Shown here in pieces: positions 35,550 to 43,210 of a stretch of DNA of 56,084 nucleotides. The DNA is from Bacteroidales bacterium (GTDB taxonomy: Bacteria; Bacteroidota; Bacteroidia; Bacteroidales; UBA932): contig JAHHQQ010000013.1 of the NCBI GenBank assembly GCA_020026275.1, positions 1 through 56,084 of the forward strand, read 5' to 3'. The position numbers were made by a program, and so were the translations under genes. Numbering within the stretch: position 1 is the stretch's first letter; the number at the start of each line of letters is the position of its first letter. The notes beneath the pieces were generated by a model that did no database searches, had not been told where the DNA came from, and saw only the letters and a list, made by a program, of their open reading frames with translations.

Positions 35550-35557
35550 TATATTTG
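35550..35557 (+). promoter_or_regulatory. Candidate -7 box of the ECF sigma gene
   Basis: TATATTTG fits TAnnTTTG and lies 29 bases before the ATG at 35587. A TTTC at 35527-35530 is 19 bases upstream, one mismatch from the -33 TTTG. Confidence 0.45.
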
Positions 35558-35586
35558 TCTTTCAATCAAACCACGGAAATCTATCA

Positions 35587-36192
35587 ATGTCGGACAAGTC
35601 TTTGATACAGAAAATCAAGAATGGAAATAGGGAAGCCTTCAATTCCTTCTGCTCTTCATTGTATCCCAACATGATTGCTTATGCACAAATCTTCCTATCT
35701 GAAGAATGGGCTGAAGACGTTGTTCAAGATGTATTTTTCTCCATCTGGCAAAATCGGAAAAGACTGAACGAAAATTTCAACGTAAACAGCTATCTCTTCC
35801 GTTCCGTCAAAAATGGAGCACTGAACTACATTAAACTCCAGCGACATTCCAACGATTTCCGAGAATGGAACTATCAGAGAATCGCAGAAGCCACGCTGAC
35901 ATCTATAGATTTTGAAAAAGATACCGTTCTCAAGAAACTCTATGAAAGTGACCTTAGAAACACACTCAACCAGGCAATCGATCAATTATCTCCCCGCCAA
36001 CGAGAAATCTTCAAGATGAGTTATCTGGATGAAATGTCCAGCAAAGAAATAGGACAAGCCCTTGACCTTTCCCCCAGAACGGTAGAAAGCCACCTCTACG
36101 AAGCGCTAAAGACTTTAAGAAAGCATCTTTCATCAGACAAGATGGTCCCGGTCATCAGCAATATCATTGCCCTGATGTTCTGGACCAATTGA
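35587..36192 (+). CDS. ECF-type RNA polymerase sigma factor (FecI-like)
   Basis: 201 residues from the ATG at 35587, the first residue of a normal region-2 start (SDKSLIQKIKNGNREAFNSF); a longer frame from 35515 has a hydrophobic, implausible leader. Region 2 is seen as LSEEWAEDVVQDVFFSIWQN and region 4 as LSPRQREIFKMSYLDEMSSK followed by EIGQALDLSPRTVESHLYEA. Bacteroidota SusC-type loci use such sigma factors under FecR control. It is the only sigma factor here while there are two orphan fecR genes. It is divergent from the HGSNAT-like gene. The likely targets are PUL 2 and perhaps PUL 1. Confidence 0.93.
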   Translation: MSDKSLIQKIKNGNREAFNSFCSSLYPNMIAYAQIFLSEEWAEDVVQDVFFSIWQNRKRLNENFNVNSYLFRSVKNGALNYIKLQRHSNDFREWNYQRIAEATLTSIDFEKDTVLKKLYESDLRNTLNQAIDQLSPRQREIFKMSYLDEMSSKEIGQALDLSPRTVESHLYEALKTLRKHLSSDKMVPVISNIIALMFWTN

Positions 36193-36235
36193 ATATTTCG
36201 GTCCGATGCCAGATACAATTTGAAACGACATCCAT

Positions 36236-36955
36236 ATGATACACCTCCTACTAGCCGCGGCAGAACCACAAGAACTGGACTGCGCCCGCAAAATATATAA
36301 AAAAATGACAGCCCAGATGGAAGGAACGCTCCAGATTGATTTCCTCCTGACCGGAATTGGAGAAGTCTCCACCTGCTACCGGCTCACCAGACAAATCATG
36401 GAAGCCCAAATGACAGGTCAGCCTTATGACCTCTTGATTGATCTGGGGATTGCCGGCTGCTACGATGAGGAAAGCTGTCCAATCGGCAGTGCGGCCGTCA
36501 TCTCTGAAGAGTATTTCGGAGAGCTGGGCTTTGAGACACCGGAAGGATTCAAGAGCCTCTTCGACTGCGAGACCCTTTCTCCCGACGAGCCTCCTTATCA
36601 GAAGGGCCGTCTGAAACGACCGGTTCTGCCATTTCCCCACTTGGAAGCCCTGCTGGACCAATATGCTTCTGCCATCGGCATGACCATCCAGACCATCACT
36701 TCCGACCAGGAGAAAGTCGGGCAACGACACCGCCGCCATCACTGTGGTGTGGAAAGCATGGAAGGAGCCGCCTTCTACTACATCGCCCTCCTGGAAAAGA
36801 TTCCCTTCTTCGAACTCAGGACCATCTCCAATGTCGCAGGAGAAAGCGACAGCAGCAAATGGGAGACCCAGGCAGCGCTGAAGCAGCTGGAAAAATGCTG
36901 CGAGGACATCCTGTCCGCCCTGCTCCAAGAAACAGATTCCAAATCAGACCAATGA
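36236..36955 (+). CDS. mqnB: Futalosine hydrolase-like nucleosidase
   Basis: 239 residues of the purine nucleoside phosphorylase/MTAN fold. The segment VESMEGAAFYYIALLEKIPF followed by ELRTISNVAGESD is characteristic of futalosine hydrolases (substrate-binding Met-Glu and the Asp near the end). LLIDLGIAGCYDEESCPIGS holds the family's central strand and loop. It would release hypoxanthine from futalosine in the alternative menaquinone pathway. No other mqn genes are visible nearby, so a related nucleosidase role (MTA/SAH) is the alternative. It is 43 bases after the sigma gene and one base before the SDR gene (TGATATG). Confidence 0.75.
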   Translation: MIHLLLAAAEPQELDCARKIYKKMTAQMEGTLQIDFLLTGIGEVSTCYRLTRQIMEAQMTGQPYDLLIDLGIAGCYDEESCPIGSAAVISEEYFGELGFETPEGFKSLFDCETLSPDEPPYQKGRLKRPVLPFPHLEALLDQYASAIGMTIQTITSDQEKVGQRHRRHHCGVESMEGAAFYYIALLEKIPFFELRTISNVAGESDSSKWETQAALKQLEKCCEDILSALLQETDSKSDQ

Positions 36956-36956
36956 T

Positions 36957-37718
36957 ATGAAAACAATCTTCATCACAGGCGGTTCCACTGGAATCGGAGC
37001 CGCTTCTGTCAAAAAATTCATCGATGAAGGCTGGAACGTCGGCTTCATGGACCTCAACGAAGAAGCCGCCCACCAACTGGAAACGAGCCTCCACCAACCG
37101 GAAAGACTGCTCTTCGTTCCCGGCAACACCCGTCACCGGGAAGACATCCACCAGGCGGTGGAAAAAGTGCTCGCCCGTTTCCACCACTTGGATTCAGTCT
37201 TTGCGAACGCCGGCATCCACCGCAAGAACACCCTGCTGGATGTGACCGACGGAGAACTGGACCTGATGATCCAGACCAACATCTACGGAACCGTCAACAC
37301 CCTGCGCGAAACCGTGCCACATCTGATCGAGAACGGAGGCGGCTCCATCGTGCTGAATGTTTCGGACCAATGGTTCGTCGGCAAGTCAGAAAGTTTCGCA
37401 TACGGTCTCACCAAAGGAGCGCTCGGACAGATCACCCGAAGCCTCTCCATCGACCTCGGCCCCAAGAACATCCGGGTCAATGCCGTCTGTGCCGGAACCA
37501 TCCAAACCCCTCTCGTGGACCAGATCTTTGAGAATCTTTCCGCCAAGACCGGAAAAACCATTGAACAATATTGGAAAGAAGAGAACGCCCTTTTTGCCAG
37601 AGGCAACGTCGGACAACCAGAAGAAGTGGCCCAAATGGTCTATTTTCTGGCAAGCGACGCCTCCAGCTTCTGCACCGGCGGACACTACCTGGTCGATGGC
37701 GGTCTTGTCGCCCAATAA
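36957..37718 (+). CDS. Short-chain dehydrogenase/reductase
   Basis: 253 residues, a classical SDR: cofactor loop TGGSTGIG at the N-terminus, VFANAGIH, the catalytic Ser in VLNVSDQWFVG, the YGLTK catalytic pair, and PKNIRVNAVCAGTIQTPLV. The acidic residue after the second strand (FMDLNE) suggests NAD(H) rather than NADP(H). The substrate cannot be told from sequence. It probably shares a transcript with the futalosine hydrolase gene (one-base gap), with no obvious metabolic tie. Confidence 0.9.
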   Translation: MKTIFITGGSTGIGAASVKKFIDEGWNVGFMDLNEEAAHQLETSLHQPERLLFVPGNTRHREDIHQAVEKVLARFHHLDSVFANAGIHRKNTLLDVTDGELDLMIQTNIYGTVNTLRETVPHLIENGGGSIVLNVSDQWFVGKSESFAYGLTKGALGQITRSLSIDLGPKNIRVNAVCAGTIQTPLVDQIFENLSAKTGKTIEQYWKEENALFARGNVGQPEEVAQMVYFLASDASSFCTGGHYLVDGGLVAQ

Positions 37719-37780
37719 CCCTTGCATTTCACAAATTATTTGATACATTCGCTGACAAGAATCTAAACCATTTTGGATAT

Positions 37781-38476
37781 ATGAAAGAGGATCTGAAATT
37801 GTCATGCGTGGACTGTGGCACCCAGAATTGCAAATACAAAGACCGCCACTATCCCGATTTCTGTCTCACCACCCATCTGGATCCCGAAGATCTCGACTGG
37901 GCGGTCGAACGCTACGAAGAAAAGAGGAACCATGAAATCATGGTCGCCAGTGCGGAGGTAGAATACGAAGGCTACTGCCGCCTCACCCGTGTCGAGGAAA
38001 TCATGGAATTTGCCAGAAAAATCGGCGCCCACAAGATTGGCATCGCCAACTGCATCGGCCTCATCAATGAAGCCCGTATCTTTGCGAAAATCCTGAGAGC
38101 CAACGGATTCGAATCCTATTCCGTCATCTGCAAAGTCGCCGGAAAAGCCAAATCCTCCATCGGCATCTCCAAAGAATGCGAGAGCATCGGTCCAGCCATG
38201 TGCAATCCCATCCTGCAGGCCAGACTGCTGAACAAAGAAAAGACCGACCTGAACGTAGTCCTCGGACTCTGTGTCGGCCACGACAGTCTCTTCTACAGAT
38301 ATTCCGATGCCTATGTGACCACCCTCATCACCAAAGACCGCGTCACCGGCAACAATCCGGCCGCACCGCTCTACACAGCCAACTCCTACTTCAAGAAACG
38401 CTTCTTCCCAGAAGAAACCGCCAAGAAGACCGTCTGGAAAGAAGAGGACTACCAAGACCCGACAAGCGGGAAATGA
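37781..38476 (+). CDS. DUF1847 metal-binding protein
   Basis: 231 residues from the ATG at 37781, which precedes the Cys-rich opening KLSCVDCGTQNCKYKDRHYP; the frame is open further upstream but overlaps the SDR gene. The N-terminal cysteines (CVDC, C, then DFC) look like a metal or cluster site. Further conserved-looking elements are KIGIANCIGL, VICKVAG, CNPILQARLLN and LGLCVGHDSLF. DUF1847 proteins are cytosolic, of unknown biochemical role, and found mainly in anaerobes. Its stop overlaps an in-frame ATG of the next gene as ATGA, suggesting a functional pair. Confidence 0.8.
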   Translation: MKEDLKLSCVDCGTQNCKYKDRHYPDFCLTTHLDPEDLDWAVERYEEKRNHEIMVASAEVEYEGYCRLTRVEEIMEFARKIGAHKIGIANCIGLINEARIFAKILRANGFESYSVICKVAGKAKSSIGISKECESIGPAMCNPILQARLLNKEKTDLNVVLGLCVGHDSLFYRYSDAYVTTLITKDRVTGNNPAAPLYTANSYFKKRFFPEETAKKTVWKEEDYQDPTSGK

Positions 38477-38508
38477 TAAACTGTACAACCTTTCAATACA
38501 ATAAGAAT

Positions 38509-38817
38509 ATGATCAAGATCTATGGAATGGAAACCTGCCCGGACTGCACCTATGTCGAAGAGCAGGTCAAAGGAAATCCACAATACGAAGTCATTGACAT
38601 CGGCCAGCACGTCAGAAACCTCAAAGCCTTCTTGAAGCTGCGCGACAACAGCCCCGTCTTTGACGATGCCAAAGCCAAAGGCTATGCCGGCATCCCATGT
38701 TTCATCCTGGAAGACGGCACTGTAACCCTGGTTCCGGAAGACGCCGGACTGAAATCCCGTCCGACGGGCACCGCCCCAACCGGCGCAGCCTGCAACCTCG
38801 ACGGTACAGGCTGCTAG
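38509..38817 (+). CDS. Thioredoxin/glutaredoxin-fold protein with CPDC motif
   Basis: 102 residues from the ATG at 38509 (IKIYGMETCPDCTYVEEQ). An alternative in-frame ATG at 38473 overlaps the DUF1847 stop. The CPDC redox motif, a following helix and GIPCFILEDG (cis-Pro loop) mark a glutaredoxin-like fold. The C-terminal tail is unusual, with TGAACNLDGTGC adding two cysteines at the very end. It is likely a redox partner of the DUF1847 protein encoded just upstream; that role is inferred from coupling. Confidence 0.82.
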   Translation: MIKIYGMETCPDCTYVEEQVKGNPQYEVIDIGQHVRNLKAFLKLRDNSPVFDDAKAKGYAGIPCFILEDGTVTLVPEDAGLKSRPTGTAPTGAACNLDGTGC

Positions 38818-38839
38818 AGCATTCCCAAAAGAAACTTAC

Positions 38840-39931
38840 CTACAATGCATCAATCATAGAGAACAAATCCGTGACGATCTTCGGAACGGCATAGGTATCC
38901 CGCTCCGTTTCCGGTACCCGAATATACTCCTCCAGGCCCAGTTTCCCCTTTTTCGGGAATTTCACCGGCAGGGAGGAGATTTTCATCCGATAGCAGTCAA
39001 TCAGCAGCTTGCGATGGCTCAGAAGATGCTTCATGCCCTTGGCGACCTGCTCCACGACAACGCCGTCCTCAGGCTTCTTCCCCTCCAGGACAGCCAGCAG
39101 CTCCTTCAAACGGGACTCCACCTTCTCCTTCGTCGGAGCCGACTCAAACTCCATGAGATAAGGCTCATACAAACCCTGCCAGATATCCCCTTCCGGACGA
39201 CGGTGCAAAAGCACATTTTTAACATCCTCTATATAGACATAGACAAAATACCTTTCCTTGACCTCGGTCTTCTTCTCCTTGACAGGCAGTTCCATGACCC
39301 TGCATTCCAGACGGGCCACACACCTTTCCGCATAAGGACAGAACAGGCAATCCGGCTGCTGGGGCGTACACTGCGTGGCCCCGAAATCCATGATGGCCGA
39401 ATTGTACAGATCCGGCTTCTCCCGGTCGAGGAGTTCCTCCGCCAAAACAGTGAAACGCTTCTTGCCCTCTTTGCTGTCAATCGGAGTGTCAATACCATAG
39501 ATGCGGGACAATACCCGATAGACGTTGCCGTCCACCACCGGATAAGGCAGACGGAAAGCAAAAGAACAGATGGCTGCAGCAGTATAGTCTCCTATTCCTT
39601 TCAACGCTCTGACCCCCTCATAAGTATTCGGGAAATACCCAAGTGCAGCAATCTCCTTGGCCGCAGCATGCAGATTGCGAGCCCGGCTATAATAGCCCAG
39701 CCCCTGCCACAACTTCATCACCTCGTCTTCTGGAGCCGCCGCCAGGCTGAACACATCCGGGAAATGTTCGATGAACCTCAAATAATAGTCCATTCCCTGC
39801 ACTACCCTGGTCTGCTGTAGGATAATCTCAGAAATCCATATCTTGTAAGGATCATGGATATCCCTCCACGGCAAATCAAAACGACCATTCCTGGCATACC
39901 ACGCTTCCAATATCTCTGCAAACTCACTCAT
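38840..39931 (-). CDS. mutY: A/G-specific adenine DNA glycosylase
   Basis: 363 residues. The helix-hairpin-helix glycosylase domain has the catalytic Glu in ISEIILQQTRV, the hairpin LKGIGDYTAAAICSFAF, and the catalytic Asp in PVVDGNVYRVLSR. The [4Fe-4S] loop is complete (CTPQQPDCLFCPYAERC). The C-terminal half is a Nudix-like 8-oxoG recognition domain (RYFVYVYIEDVKNVLLHRRP, GLYEPYLMEFE). It removes adenine mispaired with 8-oxoguanine. It ends 22 bases from the convergent redox-protein gene. Confidence 0.96.
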   Translation of the reverse strand: MSEFAEILEAWYARNGRFDLPWRDIHDPYKIWISEIILQQTRVVQGMDYYLRFIEHFPDVFSLAAAPEDEVMKLWQGLGYYSRARNLHAAAKEIAALGYFPNTYEGVRALKGIGDYTAAAICSFAFRLPYPVVDGNVYRVLSRIYGIDTPIDSKEGKKRFTVLAEELLDREKPDLYNSAIMDFGATQCTPQQPDCLFCPYAERCVARLECRVMELPVKEKKTEVKERYFVYVYIEDVKNVLLHRRPEGDIWQGLYEPYLMEFESAPTKEKVESRLKELLAVLEGKKPEDGVVVEQVAKGMKHLLSHRKLLIDCYRMKISSLPVKFPKKGKLGLEEYIRVPETERDTYAVPKIVTDLFSMIDAL

Positions 39932-39953
39932 TATTTTCCTTGCTTTAATTATA

Positions 39954-39961
39954 CAAAAATA
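39954..39961 (-). promoter_or_regulatory. Candidate -7 box of mutY
   Basis: TATTTTTG on the minus strand, 22 bases before the mutY ATG, fits TAnnTTTG. No TTTG was found at the -33 distance. Confidence 0.35.
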
Positions 39962-40015
39962 TACAATCTTTCGGCAAGAATCACGATATTCGCAAACTAT
40001 TCAAATGAAATAAAA

Positions 40016-40858
40016 ATGAAAAGACGCCAAAAATTTCCCCTGCTCTTCACCCTCCTCCTCATCGTTGGAGTCCTGTTCCTTCTTTATCTCATTGCCCGGA
40101 ACAGCCCCGAAAACACCAGCACTCCATCAGAAGAGACGATTCAAACCGCACAAAACACGCCGGCTTCCTGCCCTTCCATGGAATACACCGACCTCATACC
40201 CTACTCTGAGGACGAAATCATAAAACATACCTACTACACACTCGGATATTCAGAACAACATGAACAAGCCGCTTGGGTCTATTACGAACTGACCCCTGAA
40301 ATGGTCAACGGTACTGCAACCCGCAGCGACAAATTTAGAGAAGACCCCTTCGTCAGCACCGGTTCTGCCACACTGGCCGACTACAGAAGTTCCGGTTATG
40401 ACAGAGGCCACCTATGCCCAGCCGCTTCCATGTCAATCAACCAAAAAGCAATGGACGAAAGCTTCTATCTTTCCAACATGTCTCCCCAGTTTCCTTCCTT
40501 CAACCGTGGCGGCTGGAAAAAATTGGAAGAACTGGTCCGCAATTGGGCCATCTCCGAACAACAACTCTATGTCATTTCCGGCCCCATCTTGAAAGACGGT
40601 CTGAAAACCATCGGCGGCAACCAGGTCTCTGTACCCGAACAATATTACAAGATCATCTATTCTCCCCAGAAAAACAAAATGATTGCCTTCTTGATGCCCA
40701 ATGCAACCATCACTCTCCCATTGACCACATACGCAGTTCCTGTGGACTCCATCGAAACCCTCAGTCGGATAGATTTCTTCCGTGCACTTCCAGACAGTTT
40801 GGAAAACATTTTGGAAAGGCAGGCAGATACAAAAAAATGGAATTTTCAGATAAAATAA
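40016..40858 (+). CDS. Secreted or membrane-anchored DNA/RNA non-specific endonuclease
   Basis: 280 residues from the ATG at 40016, the first residue of a signal anchor (RRQKFPLLFTLLLIVGVLFL); the open frame to 39854 overlaps mutY antisense. The NucA/Serratia-nuclease motif is present as YDRGHLCPAASM, followed by the metal-ligand Asn and partner residues in YLSNMSPQFPSFNRGGWKKL. It cleaves DNA and RNA outside the cytoplasm, for nutrient scavenging or defence. It is divergent from mutY and appears to stand alone. Confidence 0.92.
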   Translation: MKRRQKFPLLFTLLLIVGVLFLLYLIARNSPENTSTPSEETIQTAQNTPASCPSMEYTDLIPYSEDEIIKHTYYTLGYSEQHEQAAWVYYELTPEMVNGTATRSDKFREDPFVSTGSATLADYRSSGYDRGHLCPAASMSINQKAMDESFYLSNMSPQFPSFNRGGWKKLEELVRNWAISEQQLYVISGPILKDGLKTIGGNQVSVPEQYYKIIYSPQKNKMIAFLMPNATITLPLTTYAVPVDSIETLSRIDFFRALPDSLENILERQADTKKWNFQIK

Positions 40859-40869
40859 TTGTATTTTGG

Positions 40870-40900
40870 ATTGATTTTCGTGATAATATACATATATTTG
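40870..40900 (+). promoter_or_regulatory. Promoter of the PepSY-like gene
   Basis: ATTG at 40870-40873 and TATATTTG at 40893-40900 are separated by 19 bases, close to the TTTG-N19-21-TAnnTTTG consensus (one mismatch in the -33 box). Transcription would begin about 70 bases before the ATG at 40975. Confidence 0.55.
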
Positions 40901-40974
40901 TTCCGATTAGACTAAAGTTTCAGTAAGTAATCAAGTACAAATTTCAAATGTTGGATGATTTAATTTTATTTATC

Positions 40975-41895
40975 ATGAAAAAGAAAATAGCATTGATCGC
41001 ACTGTCCATTATGGCCATTTTCTCTTTTGGAGCATGCCAAAAAGACGGTATCACCACCACAGATGGGAAAAAGGTATCCGAAGCTGTTGTAAAATCCTTT
41101 GATAAGAAATTTCCAGAAGCCCAGAATGTCATCTGGGAAAACAAGGCACCTTATTGGGTCGCCCATTTTGACCTTCCAAAAACAAAGGCCGCTCCGGCAG
41201 AGCAGAGATCTAACAGTTCATGGTTTGACAATCAGGGAAACTGGCAGATGACCGAACACGATATTGAATATGCCACACTCCCAGAAGCTGTCAAACACAC
41301 TTTTGAAACCAGCAAATATGCCAAATGGGAGATTGATGATGTTGAGACTCTTGAAAGAGACGGAATCGTTGCTCTCTACATCATTGAAGTAGAAAAGAAA
41401 GATGCTTCCGGCAAAGAAGTGGAACTGGAACTCTACTTCACAGCTGAAGGACTTCTCACCAAAGTGGTTCCCGCTACCGAAGACCATACAGAACTAATCC
41501 CAGAAGATCTTCCAGAAGCACTCAAAACCATCATCGCCAAGACATTCCCAGAATTTAAATTGTTGGAAGCAGAGGTAGAAGACGGCAAATTTGAAGTGGA
41601 AATCCTCTTCAATGGAAAAGACTATGAATTGAAGTATACAACTGATTTCGAATGGATTTCTACCAAATACGAAATCGAACCCAAAAACATGGAAGCAGAA
41701 CTTCCTCCTCTGGTATTCAACGCTTTCCAGAAAGCCATCAAAGACCTTGAGGGTTATAGAGTGGACGAAATTGAAGTTAAAGAAAGCGTCAAAGACGGTC
41801 TCATCTTCGAATTCGAATTGGAAAATGATCTGCTTGACAAGGACATTGAATTCATCTTCAATGCAAATGGTGAGCTGATTGCAGAAAAAGACTAA
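40975..41895 (+). CDS. PepSY-like repeat lipoprotein
   Basis: 306 residues from the ATG at 40975 (KKKIALIALSIMAIFSFGAC, lipobox FGAC). The mature part is acidic and made of repeated PepSY-like (DUF2874) units: VVKSFDKKFPEAQNVIWENK, then ALKTIIAKTFPEFKLLEAEV, and VFNAFQKAIKDLEGYRVDEI each begin a helix followed by antiparallel strands. Such periplasmic proteins are common in Bacteroidota and unassigned; related folds inhibit proteases or bind peptides. It is single, with its own promoter and a strong terminator. Confidence 0.82.
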   Translation: MKKKIALIALSIMAIFSFGACQKDGITTTDGKKVSEAVVKSFDKKFPEAQNVIWENKAPYWVAHFDLPKTKAAPAEQRSNSSWFDNQGNWQMTEHDIEYATLPEAVKHTFETSKYAKWEIDDVETLERDGIVALYIIEVEKKDASGKEVELELYFTAEGLLTKVVPATEDHTELIPEDLPEALKTIIAKTFPEFKLLEAEVEDGKFEVEILFNGKDYELKYTTDFEWISTKYEIEPKNMEAELPPLVFNAFQKAIKDLEGYRVDEIEVKESVKDGLIFEFELENDLLDKDIEFIFNANGELIAEKD

Positions 41896-41911
41896 TCGGA
41901 AACGATTCCTT

Positions 41912-41952
41912 AAGAAAGGAGGTCATATCGTGATATGACCTCCTTTCTTTTT
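41912..41952. terminator. Strong bidirectional terminator
   Basis: An 18-bp perfect stem (41912-41929 with 41932-41949; it contains aaaggaggtcatatc and its complement) ends in a T-run (41948-41952) on the plus strand and in TTTCTTAAGG on the minus strand. It lies between the convergent PepSY-like and YqeY genes and can stop both. Confidence 0.92.
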
Positions 41953-41973
41953 GCATGCGAGGGGGACGAATTC

Positions 41974-42429
41974 CTAGGAAAGCAACGTCTTCACGATCCC
42001 GGAAATCGTACGGCCATCTGCCTGACCTGCCATCTCCTTGTTGGCAAGGCCCATCACCTTTCCCATATCAGCCATGGAAGAAGCGCCGACGCGAGCGACA
42101 ATCTCCTTGACCTTGGCCTCAATCTCTTCTTCAGACAAAGCCTTCGGCAAATATTTTTCCATGACAGCTGCCTCAGCCAACTCATTGTCAGCCAAGTCCT
42201 GTCTGCCCTGATCAGCATAGATGGCAGCGCTTTCTTTTCCCTGCTTGACCAATTTGCTGATAATCTTGATCACCTCTGCATCTTCCAAGGAATCTTTGGC
42301 TGCGCCTTCAGAAGTCTTGGCAAGCAACATGGCAGATTTGATTGCACGAGTGGCATTCAATGCGACCTTGTCCTTGGCCAACATAGCGGCCTTGATATCC
42401 TGCTGGATCTGATTCTCTAATTGTCCCAT
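41974..42429 (-). CDS. GatB/YqeY domain protein
   Basis: 151 residues, the usual length. Opening ENQIQQDIKAAMLAKDKVAL and the motif VIKIISKLVKQGKESAAIYA followed by YLPKALSEEEI are diagnostic. The fold equals the C-terminal tRNA-binding-like tail of GatB. Stand-alone YqeY proteins are widespread in bacteria with no settled function; a role linked to tRNA or translation quality is often suggested. It lies 28 bases downstream of the next gene on the same strand, so the two may be co-transcribed. Confidence 0.93.
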   Translation of the reverse strand: MGQLENQIQQDIKAAMLAKDKVALNATRAIKSAMLLAKTSEGAAKDSLEDAEVIKIISKLVKQGKESAAIYADQGRQDLADNELAEAAVMEKYLPKALSEEEIEAKVKEIVARVGASSMADMGKVMGLANKEMAGQADGRTISGIVKTLLS

Positions 42430-42457
42430 AATAAAACTGTTTTATATTTCTTGCTAT

Positions 42458-43018
42458 TTAGCTCAAATTGACTTTCTCAAATTTGTAGCCCAACATCTTG
42501 AGCTGCAAGGCGGCCCCTATGCGGAAAACCGCCCTTACCGTACGGACAAATGCCTGGAAAGCCGCCGCCGTCTGAGGCTCAATCTGTTCTGCCCGGATGT
42601 AGGAAATGCAATACTGCGTGCAGCGCTCCAGCATATGGGTCAGCTTCTGCTCTTCCGGAGAACCCAGCGGATTGCCCAGGATATCCTGCATGATGTGCTC
42701 ATCCATGTCGTCAAACCCTCTGGGACCATAGAAGCTCCCGTAACTGTCTCCCTGATGTCCGTTCCAATCCAAATCCCAATATTGTGCGACCGCCATGCCC
42801 AGATAACCGGCCCAGGCGATGGACACTTCCGGATAGGAAGCGATCTCATGAATGGCATCCGCAGAATAGGCAGGAGCCAGATCATCCCATTTCTGGTCAA
42901 TGTCGTCCGTGGCAAGCAGCATACCGTCCAACATTCCCCCCTCTGTACAGAGCCTGACCATTTCGGTGGTCAAATTTTCTTCAAATTGTTCAAAATATTG
43001 TGCATTGTCCATTTTCAT
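42458..43018 (-). CDS. Uncharacterised conserved protein
   Basis: 186 residues, cytosolic, acidic, largely helical. Notable stretches are DAIHEIASYPEVSIAWAGYL, AVAQYWDLDWNGHQGDSYGS and RGFDDMDEHIMQDILG. I recognise no domain or catalytic motif with confidence. It has its own -7 box and a 28-base gap to the YqeY gene downstream. Confidence 0.75.
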   Translation of the reverse strand: MKMDNAQYFEQFEENLTTEMVRLCTEGGMLDGMLLATDDIDQKWDDLAPAYSADAIHEIASYPEVSIAWAGYLGMAVAQYWDLDWNGHQGDSYGSFYGPRGFDDMDEHIMQDILGNPLGSPEEQKLTHMLERCTQYCISYIRAEQIEPQTAAAFQAFVRTVRAVFRIGAALQLKMLGYKFEKVNLS

Positions 43019-43032
43019 ATTCTTCTATCTTG

Positions 43033-43040
43033 CAAAGATA
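43033..43040 (-). promoter_or_regulatory. Candidate -7 box of the 186-residue protein gene
   Basis: TATCTTTG on the minus strand, 14 bases before the ATG at 43018, fits TAnnTTTG. The -33 region lacks TTTG. Confidence 0.4.
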
Positions 43041-43210
43041 CTCATATTTGCCTTCTCATGCACCGTCAGCACGCCCTATCTTTACCAGAAACATTCATTT
43101 CATCTCATATTTCTCGCAAATTCATGGAAATATTGAAAAAATGGACTAATTTACACAAACTGTTATCACCAATCCACCTATAGGACGGCCCACCAAAAAC
43201 CAACCACATC

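Noticed and set aside
17379..36192. Interpretation of PUL 2 as a heparan sulfate locus
   Set aside because: No polysaccharide lyase, GH88 or sulfatase is present, which heparin/heparan loci of Bacteroides carry.
37386..38488. Minus-strand open frames opposite the SDR and DUF1847 genes
   Set aside because: Antisense shadows; sequence lacks domain features and the plus strand encodes clear families.
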